From positions 16,494 to 80,493 of the forward strand of contig DASRSL010000273.1 of the NCBI GenBank assembly GCA_035656495.1: 64,000 nt of DNA, read 5' to 3'. Both the position numbers and the translations under genes were made by a program. This DNA is from Roseiarcus sp035656495. GTDB taxonomy: Bacteria > Pseudomonadota > Alphaproteobacteria > Rhizobiales > Beijerinckiaceae. Below the pieces are notes generated by a model. That model had not been told where the DNA came from. It saw only the letters and a list, made by a program, of their open reading frames with translations, and did no database searches. Shown here in pieces: positions 50,407 to 57,778 of this stretch (positions are counted from its first letter, which is position 1; each line of letters opens with the position of its first letter).

Positions 50407-50545
50407 CTTCTCCCGCGACGCGGGAGAAGGTGGCGCGCGGCGAAAGCCGCGCTACGGATGAGGGCCCGCTTCCTCTCATCCCTTCGTGCCCTCACCCGGC
50501 CTCGCTGCGCTCGGCCACCCTCTCCCGCTTTGCGGGCGAGGGGAT
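50404..50545. repeat. Two palindromic repeats upstream of the TIM-barrel gene
   Basis: ACCTTCTCCCGCGACGCGGG AGAAGGTGG with GGCGCGCGGCGAAAGCCGCG CTACGGATGAGGGC is one copy. The second, in opposite orientation, is CCCTCACCCGGCCTCGCTGC GCTCGGCCACCCTCTCCCGC TTTGCGGGCGAGGGG. Together they fill the gap between the tape-measure stop and the TIM-barrel start. Confidence 0.82.
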
Positions 50546-51858
50546 TACCGCGACAGCCTTCGCAGCCCGAGCGCGGCGCCGTGGCGCACCGCGCGGTCAA
50601 TCTCTTTCAGCATCGCGCCGCTATTGCTGCGCATCCATTGCGAGACGGAGCCGGCGTCGAGCGCTGTGACATGGAGGTTCGTCGTCGGATGGACATGCAC
50701 CGCCGCGCCGCTCTGGCCACCCGACGGGCCGCCGTCGCCGAGAAGCGATCGCAACACCCCGGCTTCGGCCGCCGGCATAACGAGCTCATTGTGATGCACG
50801 AGAGTCAGCATGTCTTGCGGGACGCGCCACATTCCGATGTCGGCCGAGGCGACCGAGCCCGCCACCCCGGCGACGGTCGCCTGGGCCGCCGCCGCGGGTC
50901 CGGCGGCAAGCGGACCCATCAGCGGCGAGAGAAAGCCAAACACGCCGGCGAATGTCTCGGCGGCGGACGAAAGGATCGAGCGAATCATCGCCGTTCCCTG
51001 CGCGCCAATCGAGGCCGCAGCGCCGGCTTCCTCCGCTCCCGCGCGCGCGGATGCGCCTGCGGCTGTCGCCGACGTCTTCACGGTCTCTCCGACGACGTGT
51101 TGCGCGACGGTCGCTTCGGTCCATTCGACGAACTTGACCAGAAGGTCCTTCAGAACGTTGCTGAAAGCGGCCCGCCAGTTCTCCGTGCCTGACACGAGGC
51201 CGCGAAACTGCGCATTGAACGCCTGTTCGATCGAGCCGGTCACCGACTGAAGCTCGTGCTCCTGCTCCTTGAGCGCGGAGCGCATGAGCGTCGCAGTCTC
51301 GTCGTCGCGCCGCCGCGTCGCCTCGATGATCATGTCGTCCAGACGCTGCTTGGCTGCGAGGGATTGCTCTCCGAGCGCTTCGCGCCTCTGCAGCGCGGCG
51401 AGTTCGAGCGCGTATTCCTCGTCGAGCGCCCATTGCGAAAGCGTGAGCTTCTCGGTCTGTGTGATCTCGTAGTCCCTCGCCTCCTCGGCGTAAAGCGCGA
51501 GCTTCTGCTTCAATCCGTCGGCAAGCAGCCGCATTTCCTCGGCGGACGCGAGCTGCGCCGCCTTTATCGCGTCGTCGTATTGCTCGTCGTCGCCCGAGCG
51601 CAGCGCCGCCGCGGCGCGTGTGCGGTCGGCCGCGAAGGATCGTTCGAGCGCCTGGGTTGCGATCAACGCGTCGCGGTAGGGTTGGAGTCGTTCGGCGCTG
51701 AAGGCCTGCGACGACGCGCTCGCGAGCGACGCGAGTTGGCCATTGATCTCGCCGAACGGCGCCGAAAAACTCTGCAAGGTCTCCTTCGCTTCGGCGACGC
51801 CGGCGACGAAGTCGGCGATCGAGGCGCTGAAGCTGACGGATACGTTGGCGTCGGTCAT
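50545..51858 (-). CDS. Tail tape measure protein
   Basis: A 437-residue protein controlling tail length. The N-terminal MTDANVSVSFSASIADFVAG VAEAKETLQSFSAPF is the usual start of alphaproteobacterial tape measures. A long helical region follows (ALYAEEARDYEITQTEKLTL SQWALDEEYALELAALQRRE), then FRGLVSGTENWRAAFSNVLK DLLVKFVEW, and a hydrophobic Ala/Gly part (SILSSAAETFAGVFGFLSPL MGPLAAGPAAAAQATVAGVA). At about 1.5 angstrom per residue a short tail of some 65 nm is expected, in line with the GTA-like tail genes. The gene is followed by a palindromic repeat. Confidence 0.85.
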   Translation of the reverse strand: MTDANVSVSFSASIADFVAGVAEAKETLQSFSAPFGEINGQLASLASASSQAFSAERLQPYRDALIATQALERSFAADRTRAAAALRSGDDEQYDDAIKAAQLASAEEMRLLADGLKQKLALYAEEARDYEITQTEKLTLSQWALDEEYALELAALQRREALGEQSLAAKQRLDDMIIEATRRRDDETATLMRSALKEQEHELQSVTGSIEQAFNAQFRGLVSGTENWRAAFSNVLKDLLVKFVEWTEATVAQHVVGETVKTSATAAGASARAGAEEAGAAASIGAQGTAMIRSILSSAAETFAGVFGFLSPLMGPLAAGPAAAAQATVAGVAGSVASADIGMWRVPQDMLTLVHHNELVMPAAEAGVLRSLLGDGGPSGGQSGAAVHVHPTTNLHVTALDAGSVSQWMRSNSGAMLKEIDRAVRHGAALGLRRLSR

Positions 51859-51870
51859 CGACTTTCCTTG

Positions 51871-52466
51871 TCAGAGCGCGCCGTTCGGCAACGCCGCCTT
51901 CAGTTCCGCGATCGTCGGCTGGCGCGCCGGCGCGAGTTCCGCGGGCGGACGGTGCTTGAGCGCGGCGGCGAGAAGCCAATGGGCCGGCGGATTCCTCCGC
52001 CATTCCGCCATGAGCGCGAGGTAGCGCGGTACGGTCAGCTGATCGAGCGCCTGATCCCAGCTCCAGCCGAGGTTGGCGACGACGCCCGCGATCAGGGCGT
52101 CGAAATCGATTTTCCCGGCTCTTGCGACGCCTCCTGCGTCGCACTCTTTCCGGGACGCAGGCCCGCCGCCTTGGCGATGGCGGGAAAGGCCTGGATCAAC
52201 TCGCTGACCGAGAACTTGAGCTCGAGGAAGTCCGCATAAGTGAGCGCCGGATCGGCATGCGCAATCGCGCGCCAGGTCGCCTCCGCGAGGCGGTCGAGCT
52301 CGGCCTCGCCTAGCCGCGCGACGCTGTCGCTCGACATGGCCGGACCGCCGGCCGCGCGATAGATGTCGAACAAGGCCGGTTGGATCGCCTTGATCGCCCG
52401 GAATGGCAGGTGCGGCAGCGCCCAGCTCTTGCCGCCGAGCGCGACGGGGAACGTCTCCTCGCTCAC
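51871..52466 (-). CDS. Tail assembly chaperone fusion (GT-type) made by -1 frameshift
   Basis: The long product of the gpG/gpGT-type tail chaperone pair, about 198 residues. The first 119 codons are those of the short protein. After the slippery G-GGA-AAA at 52116-52110 the -1 frame continues IDFDALIAGVVANLGWSWDQ ALDQLTVPRYLALMAEWRRN PPAHWLLAAALKHRP and stops at 51871. The T-part resembles the small GTA/phage tail assembly chaperone placed before the tape measure. It has no start codon with ribosome binding site of its own near 52108, which supports expression through frameshifting. Gene order tail tube-G/GT-tape measure is the lambda arrangement. Confidence 0.75.
52092..52466 (-). CDS. Tail assembly chaperone (G-type short product)
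   Basis: A 124-residue protein starting at GTG 52466, which overlaps the tail-tube stop as GTGA. VSEETFPVALGGKSWALPHL PFRAIKAIQPALFDIYRAAG is similar to GTA/phage tail assembly chaperone proteins (gp10-like region with LP-L-FRA---I). The zero frame ends 6 codons after the slippery site with KSISTP. It should wrap the tape measure during tail assembly in excess over the long product. Confidence 0.75.
   Translation of the reverse strand: MSEETFPVALGGKSWALPHLPFRAIKAIQPALFDIYRAAGGPAMSSDSVARLGEAELDRLAEATWRAIAHADPALTYADFLELKFSVSELIQAFPAIAKAAGLRPGKSATQEASQEPGKSISTP
52110..52116 (-). promoter_or_regulatory. Slippery heptamer for -1 programmed ribosomal frameshift
   Basis: On the minus strand G-GGA-AAA in the zero frame (codons CCG GGA AAA TCG) fits the X-XXY-YYZ rule (GGG, AAA, A) and differs from the lambda G/GT site GGGAAAG only in the last base. 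The -1 frame is open across it and joins the G-type and T-type chaperone parts. Confidence 0.8.
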
Positions 52467-53197
52467 GCCGCGTCTCCAAAATTGAACTGGCAGACCTGAC
52501 CGGCCGCGTTGGCGAAGCACTGGAAGTCGAGCTCGGGGATCAAAAAATCCTCGACCTTGGTGCCGAACGACAGTTTCTCGGCAACGCAATTGTAGAGCAG
52601 CACCGAGAACTGCTTTCCAGTGCTCGGGTCCGAGGCGAACAGGTTGGCCGAGAAGGCGATCGAGGGGCCGATGAGCTGCGAAGAGACCGCGATGCTCTCG
52701 CCGCTAGACGCACTCGTGTAGGAGTAGGAGATCAGCACCGCCGCGCTCGCGTCGGCGGACGAAAAGGTGTAGACGCCGCTGGCAATGGAATATTGCCCTT
52801 GCGCCGGGTTCGAGGCGGCCGCCTTCAGGGGCAGCGAAGAGCTCGCATAGACCACGCCCTGGTCGGCGATGAAGGTCGCGTGATTGATCGTCGAGTAGGT
52901 ATAGGGCGACGAGGAGGGCACGGTCGCCGTCTCGCCGAACTGGGTCTGCGTCGCGCCGGCGCTGGGCATAACCCCGAAGAAGAGCGATCCGAGAGCCTGG
53001 CCCGAAATCCGCGCCATCTTGGCCTTGCCGGTCATCTTCTTCGTGCCAGACCCGATGGCGAGCGGGAAGTTGTACTGCCCGTAGAGCGCCTTGGTGGTGG
53101 TGGAAATGTTGAGCGTCACTTCCTGCGCCAGGCCGAAATTGATCGGCGAGCCGCCTGCCGGCGTGCCGATCAGCACGCCCGAGCCGAATACGAACAT
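52463..53197 (-). CDS. Major tail tube protein
   Basis: A 244-residue tail-tube protein. The ATG at 53197 gives MFVFGSGVLIGTPAGGSPIN FGLAQEVTLNISTTTKALYG QYNFPLAIG, typical of phage tail-tube proteins in Alphaproteobacteria (vG-L-G-P-gg-p--iG--Q-v-id-s---k-LyG). The C-terminal strand region FSVLLYNCVAEKLSFGTKVE DFLIPELDFQCFA also fits. Between them is an inserted beta-rich unit (FIADQGVVYASSSLPL... QYSIASGVYTFSSADASAAV LISYSY) with relatives in the connector and tail-tip proteins. It is the first gene after SOS-type promoter P1. Confidence 0.85.
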   Translation of the reverse strand: MFVFGSGVLIGTPAGGSPINFGLAQEVTLNISTTTKALYGQYNFPLAIGSGTKKMTGKAKMARISGQALGSLFFGVMPSAGATQTQFGETATVPSSSPYTYSTINHATFIADQGVVYASSSLPLKAAASNPAQGQYSIASGVYTFSSADASAAVLISYSYTSASSGESIAVSSQLIGPSIAFSANLFASDPSTGKQFSVLLYNCVAEKLSFGTKVEDFLIPELDFQCFANAAGQVCQFNFGDAA

Positions 53198-53363
53198 CGG
53201 GAACTCCGTTGGGGAATGGGCAAGAGCAAGGATGCACCGAGCGGGCGTCATCCGCACGGGCCGGGAGCAGCGCCCAGACAGCGCGGCTCACATTGAAGGG
53301 TGTTCGGAAGGGCAGGGAAGAGAGGTGGCTTCGTCGCCGCCCCCACTATCTCCAGTATCCAAC

Positions 53364-53413
53364 ACTGTGCCACCAGCCGAGTAAGCAGTCAAGAAAAAGT
53401 TCCTGTTTTGTTC
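53364..53413 (-). promoter_or_regulatory. SOS-type promoter P1 upstream of tail genes
   Basis: On the minus strand: GAAC-AAAACAG-GAAC (LexA-type box, 53413-53399), 6 nt, TTGACT (-35, 53392-53387), a 17-nt spacer containing ACTCGGCTGGTGG, and CACAGT (-10, 53369-53364). It matches P2 and P3 in every spacing. It should drive the tail tube gene (start 53197) and the long tail/lysis transcript. Confidence 0.75.
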
Positions 53414-53423
53414 AGACCAAGGC

Positions 53424-53621
53424 TCAGGAGCGCGCGCAGGTCGAGCATCGCTCTATTCGTCCCTCGTCGATCGCCTTGAGCACGGCCTCGATGCCGATCT
53501 CGACCGATTCGTCTCCGCGGAACACGTAAACAGAAAGGACGTCGTTCTCGTCGACGCCGATCTCACCCTCTTCCCGACCAATGTCGCGGTGCGTGTGGTG
53601 GAAGCGCCCGCAACTTGAACA
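53424..53621 (-). CDS. CxxC...CxxC small protein, possibly start-less
   Basis: The frame CSSCGRFHHTHRDIGREEGE IGVDENDVLSVYVFRGDESV EIGIEAVLKAIDEGRIERCS TCARS has two CxxC pairs 56 residues apart, likely a zinc knuckle, plus an acidic middle. The frame remains open upstream to about 53730 but without ATG, GTG or TTG, so either the start was lost or it is expressed as part of a frameshifted gene with 53675-54092. Family not recognised. Confidence 0.4.
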   Translation of the reverse strand, partial: CSSCGRFHHTHRDIGREEGEIGVDENDVLSVYVFRGDESVEIGIEAVLKAIDEGRIERCSTCARS

Positions 53622-53674
53622 GCCTTCGACCGATCGCCGACATGTTTTGCGTCCAGAGCGCTTACGCGATCGTG

Positions 53675-54092
53675 TCAGTCTTCTTCCAGCGCCTTTCTCA
53701 CCGTCTTTCGTTGTCGAGCTGGCTCATGCTTGCGGTGATGGAAATGGCTGCTGACAGCAAGCCGTGAAAGATCGGCGCCCGTGGTGCGCTTCCCTGCGCC
53801 ATCGGCGCGCGGGCGCACCATCAGCCCTTGAATATCGGCGTCAGGTCCTGGAACGAGGACAAACGCGTCGACTCCAGCGATCTCGCCTATGATCGCATAC
53901 CTGGCGCAATCGAGCGCTCATGCGCGGTGGAGAGCAACGCGGCAAGCCGCGCCTCATCGACGGGCGCGCCGATCTTCGCCAAGCGCGTTTGCGCGCCCAG
54001 CACGAGGAAATCTCCCTCGAACGTCATCTCTGCCTTGACGACTTGCGTCGCAGCGGCGTCCCATCATCGTTTATCTCTGCGACGAAGGTCAT
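53675..54092 (-). pseudogene. Small prophage gene interrupted by two frameshifts
   Basis: Three frame segments form one protein-like sequence: MTFVAEINDDG from ATG 54092; then DAAATQVVKAEMTFEGDFLV LGAQTRLAKIGAPVDEARLA ALLSTAHERSIAPG; then RYAIIGEIAGVDAFVLVPGP DADIQGLMVRPRADGAG up to KALEED at 53675. Each step is one base out of frame. It lies in the 900-bp interval between tail completion and tail tube genes, a place where tail modules usually have no gene. Function unknown. Confidence 0.45.
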
Positions 54093-54102
54093 CTCGCCTC
54101 AC

Positions 54103-54537
54103 TCACGGCAGGATGAGCCGCACGCTGACCACCGCCAGCCCGTCGCCGTCGATGTCGCCCGTGTCGCGTACGGGCACGCCCATGATCTTGCAGTCGTGCA
54201 CGGCGCCGCCGAGGGTCTGGCGGCCGAGGGCTGCGTCGGCGCCCGAGGGAGCGAGGCTCGCGTCGATGGCGTCGAGCGCCGCGTTGATCGCGCTCGCGCC
54301 CGGCGTCGTCGGATCGCGCGCGTCGAAATAGAAAAAGAGTTTCGCCTCGAGCGTTCTCTTGGGCGCCACGGGCGACGGCCACTGGTAGGCTTCCGGCCCC
54401 GATTCGAGCTGGAAGAACGCCGGGCGCATGGCCGCGGGGACTTCGCTCCAGAGCTTCATCCGCCGCGACGCCAGCCCCCACGGGTAGGCGCTCGAGACCG
54501 TGGCGAACAGCGCCGAGAAGGCGGCTTCGCGGCTCAT
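54103..54537 (-). CDS. Tail completion protein (DUF3168-like)
   Basis: A 144-residue protein of the gp17/DUF3168 tail-terminator group: SREAAFSALFATVSSAYPWG LASRRMKLWSEVPAAMRPAF FQLESGPEAY fits the L---l---p----R----w--vp---rPalf--e pattern, followed by KLFFYFDARDPTTPGASAIN AALDAIDASL and DTGDIDGDGLAVVSVRLIL. Its start overlaps the HK97 gp10-like stop by 4 bp. Role: joining tail tube to the head connector. Confidence 0.75.
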   Translation of the reverse strand: MSREAAFSALFATVSSAYPWGLASRRMKLWSEVPAAMRPAFFQLESGPEAYQWPSPVAPKRTLEAKLFFYFDARDPTTPGASAINAALDAIDASLAPSGADAALGRQTLGGAVHDCKIMGVPVRDTGDIDGDGLAVVSVRLILP

Positions 54538-55022
54538 GCGCGCTCCAAGACTTCAGCGGCGGCTTCGGCGAGCGCCTGGACAATCTCCCCGCTCATTTCG
54601 TCGAGCGAGGAGCGGAGATAGGACCGCTCGGGGATCACGGACCCGGGGTGTTCGACCTTGCGCGCGAAGCGCAGGGCGCCACCGACGACAAAGGCCAGCG
54701 CCTTCGCCTTTCCCGGAAGAATTTCGTGCGCGCTCGTTTTGCCGCCGTATTCCTGGATCGCCGCATATTTGACGTTGCCGTTCGAGCCGACCGTCGCGAG
54801 AATTCCGTCGGCGTCCGCCGAGACATCGCTGAAGATCGAGTCCCGCAGCGCGCCGGAGCGCGCGTTCAGAACGGCGCCGGCGAGCTTGTCGTCTCTGACG
54901 CGATCGGTGAGCTTTGCGGCGAGATCGCCGGCTTTCGCCGCGAGGGCCGCGCCGAGCGCCGCCGGATAGGCGTCGAGACGCGCGCCCGTCTCCTCGAGAC
55001 CGACGAGCTCGAGCGCGAACAT
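54534..55022 (-). CDS. HK97 gp10-like head-tail joining protein
   Basis: A 162-residue member of the HK97-gp10-like family. FALELVGLEETGARLDAYPA at the start, RDDKLAGAVLNARSGALRDS I in the centre (the family S-tG-Lr-Si motif), YAAIQEYGGKTSAHEILPG (the family Y---vE-GG) and IPERSYLRSSLDEM (P-fl-pAl) are all visible. It lies between the connector and tail-completion genes, with stop/start overlaps on both sides. Confidence 0.85.
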   Translation of the reverse strand: MFALELVGLEETGARLDAYPAALGAALAAKAGDLAAKLTDRVRDDKLAGAVLNARSGALRDSIFSDVSADADGILATVGSNGNVKYAAIQEYGGKTSAHEILPGKAKALAFVVGGALRFARKVEHPGSVIPERSYLRSSLDEMSGEIVQALAEAAAEVLERA

Positions 55023-55840
55023 CAGGCCACCCGCTTGTAAAGCTGCAGCATCGCCAGGACGGGCGCGGAAATCGCGCTCATATCGTAGGCGATCGTCTCC
55101 TGTGCGCCGACCGACTTCGACCTGAGGCCGATGCGCTCGGCCGCGCGAAAGCGTTCAGCCGCGAGCTCGAGCGCAGCCTGCGCGACGTCCTGCGGGATGA
55201 AGCCGTAGGAGAGGGCGACCGGCTGCCCGGCGTCGCCGGCGGAGAACGAATAGACGCCTCCGCTCACCGCATATTGCCCCACCCCCGGCGCCGCGGCGAC
55301 GGGCGCGAGCGCGGCGCCGGTCGCGGCGTAGATCACGCCGAGGTCGGAGGCCCACGGCCCATAGGGGCAGACCGCGATGAGCTGGAATGGGGCCGAAAGC
55401 GGGGCCGTCTGGGCCTCGCCCTGCACGGCGTAGCCGGCGCGGTAGGAGATGACGAGGCTCTGTCGCCCGGGCCGATAGCAGTCGCCGAAGAGGTCGATCG
55501 CCTGGGGCCGGCCGGGCGGCGCGGCGTCGCCCGGCTGCAAGACGTAGCCGACCGAGGCGTCGAGGTCAGAACTCTGATCGGGCGGCACGATGATCCCGCG
55601 CCATAGCACCGAATTGACCTCAAGCACCGGCCATTGCCTCGGATAGACGCGCCGCGTCTCGAGATCGAGCGTCTCGGTGTAGGACTGCGGCAGCAGGGCC
55701 GGGCGGCTGAGCGCGGCGTAGACGCTCCTGCTCGCGGCGGTGACGAGGGCGGCGAGCGTCGCGTCGTTCGGCCCGGCGCTCGAAGGCAGGCCGAGCCAGG
55801 CCTTGAGCGCGGCGAGAGTGGTCAGGTCGTAAGGGGACAT
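55022..55840 (-). CDS. Head-tail connector (gp6-like) with inserted beta-rich segment
   Basis: A 272-residue head-tail adaptor. The N-terminus SPYDLTTLAALKAWLGLPSS AGPNDATLAALVTAASRSVY AALSRPAL and the C-terminus PQDVAQAALELAAERFRAAE RIGLRSKSVGAQETIAY are typical for gp6/DUF3199-like adaptors of about 210 residues. About 55 extra residues (SDLGVIYAATGAALAPVAAA to QYAVSGGVYSFSAGDAGQPV ALSYGF) are inserted in the middle and resemble segments in the tail-tube and tail-tip proteins of this prophage. Confidence 0.78.
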   Translation of the reverse strand: MSPYDLTTLAALKAWLGLPSSAGPNDATLAALVTAASRSVYAALSRPALLPQSYTETLDLETRRVYPRQWPVLEVNSVLWRGIIVPPDQSSDLDASVGYVLQPGDAAPPGRPQAIDLFGDCYRPGRQSLVISYRAGYAVQGEAQTAPLSAPFQLIAVCPYGPWASDLGVIYAATGAALAPVAAAPGVGQYAVSGGVYSFSAGDAGQPVALSYGFIPQDVAQAALELAAERFRAAERIGLRSKSVGAQETIAYDMSAISAPVLAMLQLYKRVA

Positions 55841-55928
55841 GGGACGCTCGCAGGGCGACCGCGAAAGTGGGAGCGGCGGCGCGCGGGAGAACGATCGCGC
55901 GCCGCCGCGATCGGAACGGCTGGGAGGC

Positions 55929-57416
55929 TCAGCCGTTGCCGATATTGGTGAGAATGCCGACGCCGAACGGCGCGTAGACGGCGAGGGTCTCTTCGGCGTA
56001 GACGCCGAACTCGCGCCGGCGGGTGCGCAGCGGCCAGTCGACTCGATAATAGTCGCGGCGCGTCAGCACCTCGGCGACGTTGGGCGTCTGGTTCGACTGA
56101 TACCAGACCGGCAGGCGCTCGCAGAGCGCGAGAATCGTGCCTGGCGGCAGGTCGGGGTGAACCTTGACCGGGATGTCGAAGCCGCCGTCGACGCTGAACG
56201 GATTGTAGTACCAGCGCACGACGCCCGAGGCCGAGACGCCGTAGGGTCCGCCATGGTCGCCGTCGGCCGCCACGTTGTAGCGGATAAGCGGACCCGATGC
56301 GTTGGTCAGGCACTTGTTGGTGATGTTGCGCTGCTCCTGCGCATTGACGTAGAGCGCCGTCGGCGACAGGCGATAGCTGTTCCACATCGAGATGAGCATG
56401 TTGTCGATTTCGAGCACCGAGCCGCGGCCGGAGGCGGTGAGGAACGTGCCGGTTCCCGCGGTTCCCGTAGCGAGCGGCTGGACATAGGCGCCGTTCGCCG
56501 GATTGAAGCCGACGGTAAGCAGCCCGTCGAAGGCGAGCGTCGCATTGCGTGAATTGTCGGCGCTGATCGCGGTCGCGGCCTGCTGTCCCGCGGTGAGCGG
56601 CGCGCCGAAGGCCGCGCTGTTGATCGTGCTGATCGCCTGGAGCGTCTCGTTACCCACGGTCCCGACGAACCACGCATAGGCGACGGCGCCGTTGATGATC
56701 GCTACAGTCGCGTTCAGCGTCTGCCCGAGCGTCACCGCCTGGGTGGCGTTGGCGCTGCGCATCGAGGACCCGCCGTTCAGCGTATAGGTGTTGCCGTCGT
56801 TGCCCTGGATCGTCTTCGTCGTCGCGACGCCGCCCGAGACGCTCGAGTTCCTGTAGCCCTCGAAGCTGAGCGCCACCACGATCACCGAATAGGTGGCGGC
56901 GGGGAGCGTCGAGCCAGTGCCGGAGGCGGAGAGCGTCGGCGCGGCCGGCGTGCCGAGCGCTAGCGAAGCATTGCCCCCGAGGAGCGCCGTCTCCTCCTTG
57001 CGCATCGTCTTTTGCAGGAGGCGCAGCGTCGCGGTGGCGTTGAGGTCCTCGAAGCCCTGCGCGGCGGCTTCGGCCTCGAAGGTCACCATGTCTTCCTCGC
57101 CGAGCGTCAGGTAGGGAGCGACCTGAGCCTGCGCGGAATAGGACATGCTCGCCGTGCGCTGGCCTTCCGGCACCCATCCCATGGCGTCGTAGCCGGAGCC
57201 GAGGATCGAGGTGATGGTGCGCCAGCGCGCCGCGTCGCCGGGATTGAGGCGGCTGACGCGCGGCAGCGAATTGCGCAACGGCGTCACGACCGGATAGAGG
57301 TTCTTCGCCGGCGCCTGCAGGTCGTAGGCGGAAAGGCCGGTCGACAGCGTGACGTTCTTGGCGAGCGATTCTTTCATCAGGCCCAGCGTTTCCTGAGTGC
57401 TCTCTGCGATGTTCAT
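55929..57416 (-). CDS. Major capsid protein with insertion domain
   Basis: A 495-residue HK97-fold-type capsid protein. The ATG at 57416 has AGGAAAC just upstream; a longer frame to 57638 is an Arg/Pro-rich shadow. Residues 1-150 hold the N-arm and core (AKNLYPVVTPLRNSLPRVSR, GYDAMGWVPEGQRTASMSYS AQAQVAPYLTLGEEDMVTFE). Residues about 150-260 form an inserted beta domain (APTLSASGTGSTLPAATYSV IVVALSFEGYRNSSVSGGVA). The C-terminal P-domain part includes LPVWYQSNQTPNVAEVLTRR DYYRVDWPLRTRRREFGVYA. The insertion may be a surface decoration. The gene follows the protease by about 360 bp. Confidence 0.8.
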   Translation of the reverse strand: MNIAESTQETLGLMKESLAKNVTLSTGLSAYDLQAPAKNLYPVVTPLRNSLPRVSRLNPGDAARWRTITSILGSGYDAMGWVPEGQRTASMSYSAQAQVAPYLTLGEEDMVTFEAEAAAQGFEDLNATATLRLLQKTMRKEETALLGGNASLALGTPAAPTLSASGTGSTLPAATYSVIVVALSFEGYRNSSVSGGVATTKTIQGNDGNTYTLNGGSSMRSANATQAVTLGQTLNATVAIINGAVAYAWFVGTVGNETLQAISTINSAAFGAPLTAGQQAATAISADNSRNATLAFDGLLTVGFNPANGAYVQPLATGTAGTGTFLTASGRGSVLEIDNMLISMWNSYRLSPTALYVNAQEQRNITNKCLTNASGPLIRYNVAADGDHGGPYGVSASGVVRWYYNPFSVDGGFDIPVKVHPDLPPGTILALCERLPVWYQSNQTPNVAEVLTRRDYYRVDWPLRTRRREFGVYAEETLAVYAPFGVGILTNIGNG

Positions 57417-57778
57417 GAAGGTTTCCTGTGGGTGGAGGGTTGTACTCATACGGAATCGCGCCGCCGGCGCGGGCTGAAGCCTGCAGCGCAGCCGCGCCGT
57501 TTGAAGTGCGAATCGAGAGAGTTTGAACGTTGGCGGGCGCTCGCGGGCGATCGAGGCAGGGCCGGCGAATGGTTCGCCGGGCGCTTCCCACGGAAGGTCG
57601 GCGCTGCACTGAGAGCCATTGTCGCGCCCGGCGCTCAATGAAAGTTTCGCGCGGCGGCCGGAGCGTCGAGTAGGTTGAACCGATCGCCGCCGTGAGCGAG
57701 GCGATGGCCCGCATCGAGCTTCCGGCCGCCGAGCCGCCTTGACGCCGCGGCGTCAGGCGATCGCCTGCGATCCGCCGT

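Noticed and set aside
42806..50545. CRISPR array made of the regularly recurring hairpin repeats
   Set aside because: The repeats are hundreds to thousands of bases apart, vary in sequence and orientation, and lie at gene junctions; no spacer-repeat periodicity or cas gene exists.
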